Positions 17,219 to 25,906 of a stretch of 64,000 nt of DNA are shown in pieces. Under the pieces are notes generated by a model. It had not been told where the DNA came from. It did no database searches and saw only the letters and a program-made list of their open reading frames with translations. This stretch comes from Tahibacter amnicola (GTDB lineage Bacteria > Pseudomonadota > Gammaproteobacteria > Xanthomonadales > Rhodanobacteraceae). The first letter of the stretch is position 1; every line of letters begins with the position of its first letter. The position numbers and the translations under genes are program-made. The stretch is taken from positions 3,745,001-3,809,000 of the forward strand of contig NZ_CP104694.1 of assembly GCF_025398735.1 (NCBI RefSeq), given 5' to 3'.

Positions 17219-20200
17219 CTAGGCCGCACCGGAATCGGGCGCGTGCAAAATGCGTATCGGCGTCGGTCTGCCCCCAAGCGCGCGGCCCTTGACCCATGCG
17301 TACAGTGCCGGGATGACGGCCAGCGTGAGCACTGTGGAGGACACCATGCCGCCGATCATGGGCGCCGCGATGCGCCGCATGACTTCCGATCCAGTTCCGC
17401 TGCCCCACATGATCGGCAACAAGCCCGCCATGATCGCGACGACGGTCATCATCTTGGGCCGCACGCGCTCCACGGCGCCTTCGATGATGGCCCGGCGCAG
17501 ATCGTCGGCTCCCACAATGCGACCCTCGCGTTGGCAGATCTCGACCTGCGTGCTCCATGCGTGATCGAGATAGATCAGCATGATCACACCGGTCTCCGCG
17601 GCCACGCCGGCCAGCGCGATGAATCCCACGGCAGCCGCAACACTCAGGTTGTAACCGAGCATCCACATCAGCCACACGCCGCCGACCAGCGCGAAAGGTA
17701 CCGACAGCATCACGATCAGGGTCTCGGCTACCCGGCGAAAATTGAGGTACAGCAGCAGAAAGATGATGCCCAGGGTGAGCGGTACGACCAGCTTCATCTT
17801 CGCTGCAGCGCGCGCCATGTACTCGAATTGCCCGCTCCAGGTGATGTAGTAACCCGGCGGAAACTGGACCGCATCGCGCACGGCACGCTGCGCGTCCTGC
17901 ACGTAGCTGCCGATGTCGCGACCGCGGATGTCGACGTAGATGTAGGCCGACAGCAAGGCGTTCTCGGTGCGAATGGAGGGGGCGCCCTTGCTGACCGAGA
18001 CACGAGCGACCTCGCCCAGCGGAATCTGCGCGCCGTCCTTGGTCGCCACCAGCACCTCGCTGGCGATGCGTTCGGGGGTGTCGCGCAACTCGCGTGGGTA
18101 GCGCACGATGACACCGAAGCGCTCGCGGCCCTCAACGGTCGTCGTCACCATTTCGCCGCCAAGCGCCGCAGCGACGACGTCCTGCACGTCCCCGACCATG
18201 AGGCCATAGCGCGCCAGCCGGCCGAGGTCGGGTTCGATGTCGAGGTAGTACGCGCCGGTCAAGCGTTCCGCGAAGGCGCTGGTGGTGCCCGGTACCGTGC
18301 GCACCACCTCCTCGATGCGCTTGGCCAGGGTCTCCATTTCGGCCAGATTGCTGCCGAACACCTTGATCCCGATCGGCGTGCGGATGCCAGTGGAGAGCAT
18401 GTCGATGCGCGCCTTGATCGGCATGGTCCACGCGTTGGCGACACCGGGAAACTGCAGCGCCGTATCCATTTCGGCAATCAGCTTGTCCACTGTCATGCCC
18501 GCTCGCCATTGCGCCTCGGGCTTGAGGTTGATCGCGGTCTCGAACATTTCCAATGGCGCCGGGTCGGTGGCGGTCAGCGCGCGACCGGCCTTTCCAAACA
18601 CCGACTCCACTTCCGGAAAACTCTTGATGATCCGGTCCTGTTGTTGCAGGAGCTCGGTGGCCTTGGTGATCGACATGCCTGGCAGCGACGAGGGCATGTA
18701 GAGCAAGGTACCCTCGTTCAAGGTGGGCATGAACTCGCTGCCCAGGCGCGTCATCGGCCAAGCGCTGAGGGCGAGCGCGACGCCAGCCAGCGCCACGGTA
18801 AGGGCCTTGTGCCGGAGCACGCCATGGATCACCGGGCGGTAGGCGAAGATCAGGAACCGGTTCAGCGGATTCCTGGCTTCTGGCGTGATGTGGCCACGGA
18901 TGAACAGCAGCATCAACACAGGCACCAGCGTGACCGACAGGAGCGCGGCGCCCGCCATTGAGAAGGTCTTGGTGTAGGCCAGCGGGTGGAACAACCGGCC
19001 TTCCTGCGCTTCCAGCGTAAACACGGGCAGGAACGAGACGGTGATGATCAGCAGGCTGAAGAACAGCGCTGGACCCACTTCGCGGCAGGCGTCGATCATC
19101 AGTTGCAGGCGCGGCACACTGCCGTCGCTGCGCTCAATGTGCTTGTGCGCGTTCTCGATCATCACGATCGCGGCGTCGATCATGGCGCCGATCGCGATCG
19201 CGATGCCGCCCAAGCTCATGATGTTGGAGTTAAGCCCTAGCCAACGCATCGTGGTAAATGCGATCAGCACACCGACCGGTAGCATCAGGATCGCCACCAG
19301 CGCACTGCGCACGTGGAACAGGAATAGCATGCACACCAACGCCACGATCACGCTTTCCTCGATCAGTGTGGTGCGCAGGCTGGCGATCGCGCGGTGGATC
19401 AGGTCGGAGCGGTCGTAGACAGTCCGGATCGCCACGCCCTCAGGAAGCCCCGATTGGATCTCGGCGATTTTGGCCTTCAGGTTGTGGATCACATCCAGTG
19501 TGTTGGCACCGTAGCGGGCCATCGCGATGCCGGCGACGACTTCGCCCTCGCCATTGAGCTCGGTTGCGCCGCGGCGTTCGTCTGGCACTAGCTCCACCCG
19601 CGCCACGTCGCGCACCAGCACCGGCGTGCCGTGCTCGCTCTTGAGCATCAGCTGCTCGATGTCGCTCGCACCGTGCAGATAACCGCGCCCGCGCACCATG
19701 TACTCGGTTTCGGTCATCTCGATGGTGCGACCGCCAACGTCGGTATTGCTGCGGCGGATGACGTCGCTCACCGCGGACAACGGGATCGCGTACTGCCGCA
19801 GCTTGGTCGGATCGACGGTGACGGCGTACTGGCGCACGAAGCCACCGATGCTGGCGACTTCGGCCACGCCCTGGGCCTTGGTCAACTGGTAGCGCACGTA
19901 CCAGTCCTGGATCGCGCGGAGCTCATCGAGCGAGCGATTCTTGCCTTCAAGCGCGTACTCGTACACCCAGCCTACGCCGGTGGCGTCGGGACCGAGTTGC
20001 GGCGTAGTGCCCGCGGGAAGGCGTCCGGCTGCGAAGTTGAGGTACTCCAGAACCCGCGAACGCGCCCAATAGAGATCGGTGCCATCCTCAAAGATCACGT
20101 AGACGAACGAGGCTCCGAAGAAGGAAAACCCGCGCACGACCTTCGAGCGCGGCACTGCGAGCATCGCCGACGTCAGCGGGTAGGTGACCTGGTCCTCGAC

Positions 20201-20380
20201 TACTTGGGGTGCCTGGCCGGGATACTCGGTGAACACGATAACCTGCACATCGGACAGATCTGGCAAGGCGTCGAGCGGCGTACGCAGCACCGCGTACGCC
20301 CCGGTGCCGACCACGACCAGGGTGCCCAGCAGCACCAGGAACACGTTGTGGGCCGACCATTGGATCAGGCGCGCGAGCAT
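17219..20380 (-). CDS. cusA: CusA/CzcA-family RND heavy-metal efflux pump
   Basis: The 1053-residue inner-membrane pump has the RND plan of two halves, each with one helix, a large periplasmic loop and six helices. The helix 4 segment GAMIDAAIVMIENAHKH is characteristic of the heavy-metal (HAE3/HME) branch, with charged residues for the proton relay. The Met-rich periplasmic segment (for example MSITKATELL and the region around 570-680) favours monovalent copper or silver. It exports metal through CusB and CusC, whose genes sit directly upstream with only a one-base gap. The start at 20380 is preferred over a longer frame that would overlap cusB. Confidence 0.93.
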   Translation of the reverse strand: MLARLIQWSAHNVFLVLLGTLVVVGTGAYAVLRTPLDALPDLSDVQVIVFTEYPGQAPQVVEDQVTYPLTSAMLAVPRSKVVRGFSFFGASFVYVIFEDGTDLYWARSRVLEYLNFAAGRLPAGTTPQLGPDATGVGWVYEYALEGKNRSLDELRAIQDWYVRYQLTKAQGVAEVASIGGFVRQYAVTVDPTKLRQYAIPLSAVSDVIRRSNTDVGGRTIEMTETEYMVRGRGYLHGASDIEQLMLKSEHGTPVLVRDVARVELVPDERRGATELNGEGEVVAGIAMARYGANTLDVIHNLKAKIAEIQSGLPEGVAIRTVYDRSDLIHRAIASLRTTLIEESVIVALVCMLFLFHVRSALVAILMLPVGVLIAFTTMRWLGLNSNIMSLGGIAIAIGAMIDAAIVMIENAHKHIERSDGSVPRLQLMIDACREVGPALFFSLLIITVSFLPVFTLEAQEGRLFHPLAYTKTFSMAGAALLSVTLVPVLMLLFIRGHITPEARNPLNRFLIFAYRPVIHGVLRHKALTVALAGVALALSAWPMTRLGSEFMPTLNEGTLLYMPSSLPGMSITKATELLQQQDRIIKSFPEVESVFGKAGRALTATDPAPLEMFETAINLKPEAQWRAGMTVDKLIAEMDTALQFPGVANAWTMPIKARIDMLSTGIRTPIGIKVFGSNLAEMETLAKRIEEVVRTVPGTTSAFAERLTGAYYLDIEPDLGRLARYGLMVGDVQDVVAAALGGEMVTTTVEGRERFGVIVRYPRELRDTPERIASEVLVATKDGAQIPLGEVARVSVSKGAPSIRTENALLSAYIYVDIRGRDIGSYVQDAQRAVRDAVQFPPGYYITWSGQFEYMARAAAKMKLVVPLTLGIIFLLLYLNFRRVAETLIVMLSVPFALVGGVWLMWMLGYNLSVAAAVGFIALAGVAAETGVIMLIYLDHAWSTQVEICQREGRIVGADDLRRAIIEGAVERVRPKMMTVVAIMAGLLPIMWGSGTGSEVMRRIAAPMIGGMVSSTVLTLAVIPALYAWVKGRALGGRPTPIRILHAPDSGAA

Positions 20381-20381
20381 C

Positions 20382-21728
20382 TCAGTCCCTGTGTCCCGAA
20401 TGCGGTGTCGGCGCAGCGGCACCCGCCGCGTCAACAGGCTCCTGCACAGGGCCAGACTGACTGTGCTTGGCGTGAGGTGTCAGGCCGCCCAGGGCAGCGC
20501 GCAAATTGCTCTCCGCGTCGATCAGGAAATTGGCCGACACGACGACCGATTCGCCATCAGCCAGACCGCGCGTGATCTCCACATGGGTTTCGTCGGATCG
20601 ACCTGCCTCGATCTCGCGCGGTTCGAAACGTCCCCCTCCCAGCGCAATCAGTACGATGCGGCGCCGCCCGCTGTCGAGCATGGCCGATGCCGGCACCGCG
20701 AGCACCGGCGCGCTGTCCTTTGCCGTGAACACGACATCCCCGTACAAGTTGGGTCGCAGCGCGCCGTCGCGGTTGTCGAGCACGACCCGCGCGCGGACCG
20801 TTCGCGCGGCGGCGTCGATGGTCGGATAAATGAACTCCACCAGACCGCTGAAGCTGCGACCGGGAAGCGCGGGCGAGGAGAAGACCACGGTCTGACCTGG
20901 CTCGACCCAACTGGCCTCAATCGTGGGCACGTCGGCGATCAACCAGACCTGCGACAGGTCGGCCAAGTCCAAGATCTTCTCTCCCGCCATAAAACGCATG
21001 CCTTCGATCGCGGGTTTGTCGAGCACGACGCCGTCGATGGGTGCACTCAGGGTCATTAGCCGCCGCACTTCGCCGGCGCGGAGCCGATCCAGTTGCGCCC
21101 CGCTGATGCCCCAGTTCTTCAAGCGGGTGAGTGCCGCATCGGCCAGCGCCTGCATGCCTCGCTGCGCTTGCGGATCACTATCGATGAGCGTCTGCAGCGC
21201 GCGCTGTGCGATCACATATTCGTTCTGCGTGGACATCAGTTCCGGGCTGTAAACGTCGGCCAGCGGAGCGCCGCGCCGGACCAGGGCACCGGTTCGATTG
21301 GCGTACAGGCGCTCGATCCAGCCATCGAAGCGCGGCGCGACAACGTGGTGGCGGGTATCGTCCACGGCGATGGTGCCGCTAGCACGAACCTGATGGCTGA
21401 TCATGCGCAGCTCGGCTTTCTGCGTGCGCACACCCAGACGCTGGATCTTTTCCGGAGCGATGACGATGGAGCCCGGCGCCGCCGACGTCTCGTCGGCGTA
21501 GACCGGAACGTAGTCCATGCCCATGGAGTCTTTCTTGGGTACCTGCGAGGTATCGGGCAAGCCCATCGGGTTGCGGTAGTAGAGAATCCTGCGCGCTGCC
21601 GGTGCGCTCTGGTGCCCTGTTGCTACAGTGGGCACCATGTCGGTGGGGCGCTGTGCGCCGATCCACCAGCCGAGCGCACCGCTCAGCGCAATGATTGCGA
21701 TCACGCCGATGATTTCGGCTCTCTTCAT
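20382..21728 (-). CDS. cusB: CusB-family periplasmic adaptor
   Basis: The 448-residue adaptor has an N-terminal anchor (residues 5-22), then the heavy-metal-binding motif YYRNPMGLPDTS...DSMGMDYVPVY (about 52-78), which in CusB-type proteins offers methionines to copper or silver. Alpha-hairpin, lipoyl and barrel segments follow, and the chain ends in a short His-rich tail (HSGHRD). It delivers metal to CusA and bridges to CusC. The start overlaps the cusC stop (ATGA). The open frame runs further upstream into cusC, but the membrane anchor fixes this start. Confidence 0.93.
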   Translation of the reverse strand: MKRAEIIGVIAIIALSGALGWWIGAQRPTDMVPTVATGHQSAPAARRILYYRNPMGLPDTSQVPKKDSMGMDYVPVYADETSAAPGSIVIAPEKIQRLGVRTQKAELRMISHQVRASGTIAVDDTRHHVVAPRFDGWIERLYANRTGALVRRGAPLADVYSPELMSTQNEYVIAQRALQTLIDSDPQAQRGMQALADAALTRLKNWGISGAQLDRLRAGEVRRLMTLSAPIDGVVLDKPAIEGMRFMAGEKILDLADLSQVWLIADVPTIEASWVEPGQTVVFSSPALPGRSFSGLVEFIYPTIDAAARTVRARVVLDNRDGALRPNLYGDVVFTAKDSAPVLAVPASAMLDSGRRRIVLIALGGGRFEPREIEAGRSDETHVEITRGLADGESVVVSANFLIDAESNLRAALGGLTPHAKHSQSGPVQEPVDAAGAAAPTPHSGHRD

Positions 21729-23020
21729 GGTGTCGCTCCGATCAAGCTGCGCAGCGTCGCGGCGTTGAGCAGCATGTCGCGGGCCACGTCCAGCCGCGTG
21801 AGATCGGCGGCGCGCCGCTGACGCAGCGCGTCGAGCAAGGTAGTGAAATCCACCGCACCCACTTGGTAGCTGGCCAGCGCGGACTCGAAGTTCGCGTCGG
21901 TTTGTGGTAACAGGGTGTGCTCGATCAGCGCACGCTGCTCGCGCGCCCCCTCCCAACTGGCCCGAACTTCCCCTGCCTGTCCGGCGAGCTCGACCGCGGC
22001 GGCTTCGCGCCGCGCCTCAGCGGCGTCGCGCATCAAGGTCGCTTCGCGCTCAAGATTGCGGCGCGTGGTCTGCTGGAACGGAATCTCGACCTCGACCATC
22101 AGCTCCCAGCCTTCCAGCCGCTTTCCGACCTGGATCGGCGCCAAGCCCACGGTGATATCGGGAAAGCGGTTGCGATATGCCAGCTCGCGACGCTGCTCGG
22201 CCGCACGCACCGTCGCGACCTCGGCCGCGAGCGCTGGGTGCGTATCAAAGGTCGCCGCTATCGCCGCGTCGAGATTGGCAGGCAGCTCGAGGCTGGGCTC
22301 GCGTATCGGGTCGGCGAGCGGTTCGCTCGGCCTGCGCGCCAGGCTGGCATTCAGTTGTGCCTTGGCCTCGCGCTGCATCGCAATACGTTCGATGCGCTCG
22401 CGCTGCATCGAGCTGCGTTCGACCTGTGCCTTGATCGCGTCCTGCTGTGGCGCGAGTCCCGCCGCGTAGCGCTGCGCCGCGAGCTGTTCCAGGTCGTCGA
22501 GCAGCTTAACGATATGGTCGAGTGTTGCTGCGCTCTGACCGGCGTACCAGTACCTCACGTAGGCACGCTCGGCGTCGGCGATCAGTTCGCGCAGGCGTGC
22601 GTCGCGCTTGTACGCACCAGCGTCTGCGTCAGCGCTCGCCGCGTCGCGCGCCAGCCCCCGCTTGCCCCAGAGAGGGACGCGCTGGCGCAGTTGGTAAAAC
22701 GTCGAGCCAACCTGCGCCGGCAGCAATCGTGGTTTGTCGGCGTCGATGTCGCGCAGTTCAGCCTGGACCATCGGATCGGGCAACGCGCCGGCAGGTTGAA
22801 CTCGCGCCGCAGCCGCCTGTGCGTCCAGCGTCATGGCGCGCAGGTCGGGGTTATGCTCGATCAGCCACGCATGCAACGATGCCACCGTCGCACCGGGTAG
22901 CTGCGAGGCATCGGTGTCGTCGGCCGCGGCGCCTGTGCTCGTCGCGAGCAATAACGCGAAGGCGATGGCCAACAGCGACCGACAGATCTCGTGAGTGAGT
23001 GGCTTTCGGGAGCGACTCAT
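21725..23020 (-). CDS. cusC: CusC/TolC-family outer-membrane channel
   Basis: The 431-residue outer-membrane efflux protein has a cleavable signal (about residues 1-33, no lipobox) and two copies of the TolC repeat. It completes the CusCBA tripartite pump. The start at 23020 sits one base after the SAM synthetase stop; an upstream ATG at 23044 would overlap that gene. It has no metal-binding tail, unlike the TolC-type lipoproteins of clusters A and B, and so is specialised for the RND pump. The ABC exporter may also dock to it. Confidence 0.9.
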   Translation of the reverse strand: MSRSRKPLTHEICRSLLAIAFALLLATSTGAAADDTDASQLPGATVASLHAWLIEHNPDLRAMTLDAQAAAARVQPAGALPDPMVQAELRDIDADKPRLLPAQVGSTFYQLRQRVPLWGKRGLARDAASADADAGAYKRDARLRELIADAERAYVRYWYAGQSAATLDHIVKLLDDLEQLAAQRYAAGLAPQQDAIKAQVERSSMQRERIERIAMQREAKAQLNASLARRPSEPLADPIREPSLELPANLDAAIAATFDTHPALAAEVATVRAAEQRRELAYRNRFPDITVGLAPIQVGKRLEGWELMVEVEIPFQQTTRRNLEREATLMRDAAEARREAAAVELAGQAGEVRASWEGAREQRALIEHTLLPQTDANFESALASYQVGAVDFTTLLDALRQRRAADLTRLDVARDMLLNAATLRSLIGATP

Positions 23021-23021
23021 C

Positions 23022-24209
23022 TCAGAACACCGCCAGTTCGCCACGGATCAGCCGGGCCGACAATTCGCCGACCTGCCTCAGTTCCGCTTCCACAAGGTCG
23101 CGCACGCGCCGCTCGCAGCCGACGTCGGCCGGCTCGCGAATGCGCAGATCAATCGCGACCAGGGCCGGCTGCGACACCGGTCGGCCAATGGTCGACAACA
23201 ATTGCACAGAGGCCTCGACGATGGTGGGTTCGGCGTGGACGATCGCCCGCGCCACTTGCAGAGCCAGCACGTTGTAGATCTTGCCCACGTGCGCAACCGC
23301 GTTCTTCCCAGCAGCGGCCTCCAACGACATGGTTCGCTGCGGCGTGATCAATCCGCAGACCCGATTGCCGCGTCCGACCTGACCGTCATCGCCGTGTTCG
23401 GCGCTGAGCCCGGTGACGGTGAGGTACACGCCCGATTCGTCAACGGCGCCGGAATCGTCGAGCGCATTGAGGACGATGGCCGCATCCGTATCCAATGCCT
23501 GGCGCAGGTATTCGACGATCGCGGACTTGATCGTGAAGTAGTGTGCAACGCTGGAGATTTCTCGATCGACCAGCGCCAGTGCCACGGTCAAATCAATCTC
23601 GGCACCACTGCGTGCACCCATCACCTTGTAGTCATCGCCAGCGACTGGAAACCGCTGGCGAAATGCCGTGGAACGCAGAATCTGCGCCGCCTGAAGCACG
23701 AGTTCTTCCAGTCGGGAAAAAGGAGCAAAACCGGCGCCGAACGATGTGTCGTTGGCACGCGGCTCGGCATTCGACCCGCCGACCACTTGCGTCAGATTCG
23801 GGCTGCCGGGGCGGACCACGGATTCGATGGTGAAATGATCTCGGCCGTCGTGCAGGACCAGGTCCAGGTATTCACGTGCGGCCGCGCAGACGAACTCGGC
23901 GAGGTCGATTCCTGGCAGGATCGCTGCGCGGCCGCAAACGATCAACCGCATCGGCACTCGCAGGGTTCCGCCGCCGAAGCGCGGCGCACTTTCGCCGCCG
24001 ACCAACAGGGCCTTGTCCACGTTGTAGTGCGCAACGGTGCCATAGGCGTGCAGGTAGGCACGACACAACGCGCGCGATACGGCCTCGGCCACACCGTCGC
24101 ACAGGCTATCGGGGTGTCCGACGCCCTTGTGCTCGCACATCTCGACCGGGCGTTCCCAGCCTTCCGTCGTAGCGGTGCGCACGATCGCATAGCGGGTGTC
24201 AGGCCACAT
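23022..24209 (-). CDS. Archaeal-type S-adenosylmethionine synthetase
   Basis: The 395-residue enzyme matches the archaeal methionine adenosyltransferase family, not bacterial MetK: CEHKGVGHPDSLCDG near the start, NVDKALLVGG, DTSFGAGFAPFS, and the long conserved stretch from GDDGQVGRGNRV through AAAGKNAVAHVGKIYN. It should make S-adenosylmethionine from methionine and ATP. An accessory copy inside a metal operon might feed the membrane methyltransferase encoded upstream, or it may resist a stress that inactivates MetK; both are inference. It overlaps the nuclease gene by 11 bases. Confidence 0.88.
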   Translation of the reverse strand: MWPDTRYAIVRTATTEGWERPVEMCEHKGVGHPDSLCDGVAEAVSRALCRAYLHAYGTVAHYNVDKALLVGGESAPRFGGGTLRVPMRLIVCGRAAILPGIDLAEFVCAAAREYLDLVLHDGRDHFTIESVVRPGSPNLTQVVGGSNAEPRANDTSFGAGFAPFSRLEELVLQAAQILRSTAFRQRFPVAGDDYKVMGARSGAEIDLTVALALVDREISSVAHYFTIKSAIVEYLRQALDTDAAIVLNALDDSGAVDESGVYLTVTGLSAEHGDDGQVGRGNRVCGLITPQRTMSLEAAAGKNAVAHVGKIYNVLALQVARAIVHAEPTIVEASVQLLSTIGRPVSQPALVAIDLRIREPADVGCERRVRDLVEAELRQVGELSARLIRGELAVF

Positions 24210-25650
24210 GGATCGGAGCCCCAGTTCCTTCAGGCAACCCCCGGGTAGCGGACTCGGTGAGCGTGGCGGAAGTCAGATCCACCACGTCGCGATACTCGGG
24301 CACGATCGCCGACCAACCGAGCTCGCGCTCGATGCGTCCACACAGCGCGTCTGCCGCATCCGGTTCACCATGAGTGACGAACACGCCACGTGGAGGCCGC
24401 GGTGCCGTCCCCAGCCACGACAGAATCTCATTGGCGTCGGCGTGCGCCGAGGCGCTGCCCAATGCGATGACCTCGGCCCGCACTGGCACGTCCTGACCAT
24501 GGATGCGGATCGTGCTCGCGCCTGCCGCCAGTGCTGCGCCGCGTGTCCCACCGGCCTGATAGCCCGCTAGCAGGATGGCGTTGCGCGGATCGGGCGCGAA
24601 CGCCTTCAGGTGATGGACCACGCGACCGCCGGTGGCCATGCCACTGGCCGAGATGATGATCATGGGTCCGTGCCTCTCGTTGAGGGCCTTGGACTCCTCG
24701 ACGCTGTTGACGAACGTCGCCGCGCGGCACATCTGCTCGCATTGTGTCTCAGTCAATCGGTGCTCGGCGCGGAAACGATGGTAGAGGCTGGTCGCGTCCA
24801 CAGCCATGGGACTATTGAGAAACACCGGGATGTGCGGAACATCACCACGCGCTTTGAGCCTCGCGATCTGGTACAGCAACAGCTGTGCGCGACCAACAGC
24901 AAACGCCGGAATCACCAGGACGCCTCCGCGCTTAGCCACGCGCCTGACAACCGCAGCCAGCTCCACATCCAGGTCGACTGTTGGATGGGTGCGATTGCCA
25001 TAGGTGGATTCGGTCACGATCCAGTCGCTGGCCTCGACCGGATGTGGCGCCTTCATGATCGGATCTTCGGGCCGGCCGATGTCGCCGCTAAAGGTGATGT
25101 TCACGCCCTCGTGCTCGAGCCGCACGCTGGCTGCACCCAGAATGTGGCCTTGCGTCCGCAGCACGGCGCTGACGCGGCGCAAGGGTGCGAACGGCGTTCC
25201 GATTTCTACCGGATGGAGCTGCTGCAGGCAGCGCTGCGCGTCGGCCTCGGTGTAGAGCGGCAGCGCAGGCTGGTGCTTGGAATAGCCACGGCGATTGGCG
25301 TACTCGGCGTCCTCTTCCAGCAGATGTCCCGAGTCGGGCAGCAAGATCGCGCACAGCTCGCGCGTGGCCGGTGTGCACCACACACGGCCACGGAAGCCGT
25401 CACGGACCAGCCGCGGCAGGTAACCGCTGTGGTCCAGATGCGCGTGGGTCAGGATGACTGCATCGATGCTTCTCGGATCAACCGGGAACGGTGCCCAATT
25501 GCGCAAGCGCAGCGGCTTGTAGCCCTGGAACAGCCCGCAATCGACGAGAATGCGGCGACCGTCGGCTTCGATCAGATATTTCGAGCCGGTGACGGTGGCC
25601 GTCGCGCCGAGGAAACTCAGGCGAAACCCCGGTGAGATCGAATCATTCAT
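24199..25650 (-). CDS. Beta-CASP metallo-beta-lactamase-fold ribonuclease
   Basis: The 483-residue protein has the metallo-beta-lactamase zinc motif HAHLDHSG (about 76-83), SGDIGRPEDPIM, then a beta-CASP domain with VTESTYGNRTHP and ISASGMATGGRVVHHL and a C-terminal RNA-metabolising segment (FVTHGE). This is the architecture of archaeal and bacterial CPSF-like RNA exo- or endonucleases (Ysh1-type). It would act on RNA in the cytosol. The start at 25650 has GGAG 8 bases upstream and overlaps the previous frame's stop (ATGA). Its presence with a phosphorylase and PRPP synthetase suggests an RNA-to-nucleotide recycling theme. Confidence 0.87.
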   Translation of the reverse strand: MNDSISPGFRLSFLGATATVTGSKYLIEADGRRILVDCGLFQGYKPLRLRNWAPFPVDPRSIDAVILTHAHLDHSGYLPRLVRDGFRGRVWCTPATRELCAILLPDSGHLLEEDAEYANRRGYSKHQPALPLYTEADAQRCLQQLHPVEIGTPFAPLRRVSAVLRTQGHILGAASVRLEHEGVNITFSGDIGRPEDPIMKAPHPVEASDWIVTESTYGNRTHPTVDLDVELAAVVRRVAKRGGVLVIPAFAVGRAQLLLYQIARLKARGDVPHIPVFLNSPMAVDATSLYHRFRAEHRLTETQCEQMCRAATFVNSVEESKALNERHGPMIIISASGMATGGRVVHHLKAFAPDPRNAILLAGYQAGGTRGAALAAGASTIRIHGQDVPVRAEVIALGSASAHADANEILSWLGTAPRPPRGVFVTHGEPDAADALCGRIERELGWSAIVPEYRDVVDLTSATLTESATRGLPEGTGAPIHVA

Positions 25651-25906
25651 GGCGTGCTCCGGCTTTCTGGTCCGCAGGTGAAGCGCAATCGGGTAGGTCG
25701 CGCGTGCGTGGATTGCGTGACCTCGACGATGAATTCGTGCCGCTGTCCAGGATCGAGGTTGAAGAAGTGGCTGATCGTGTTGCCGATGCGCATTGCATCG
25801 GGCTGCTTGCGCTCGGCATTGCCAGCCCCCGCGCGACACGCTGAACCCCCGTGCAGGCAAGCAGCCGGATCGCGGCCAAGGCGGACAATCCGGAGAGCCT
25901 CTTCAT
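25647..25906 (-). pseudogene. Small exported protein with apparent internal frameshift
   Basis: The frame from ATG 25904-25906 encodes a lipoprotein-like signal (about 20 residues, ending ACTG). It overlaps the ATPase stop (ATGA). After about 25850 the protein-like sequence moves to another frame (NTISHFFNLDPGQRHEF, VEVTQSTHARP, RLRFTCG), which stops at 25647-25649 and overlaps the nuclease start (ATGA). Both ends are thus coupled correctly only if one frame change occurs, most easily in one of the two runs of five G near 25826 and 25846. The original product was a roughly 85-residue exported protein with a beta-rich C-terminus. I do not recognise the family. Confidence 0.6.
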
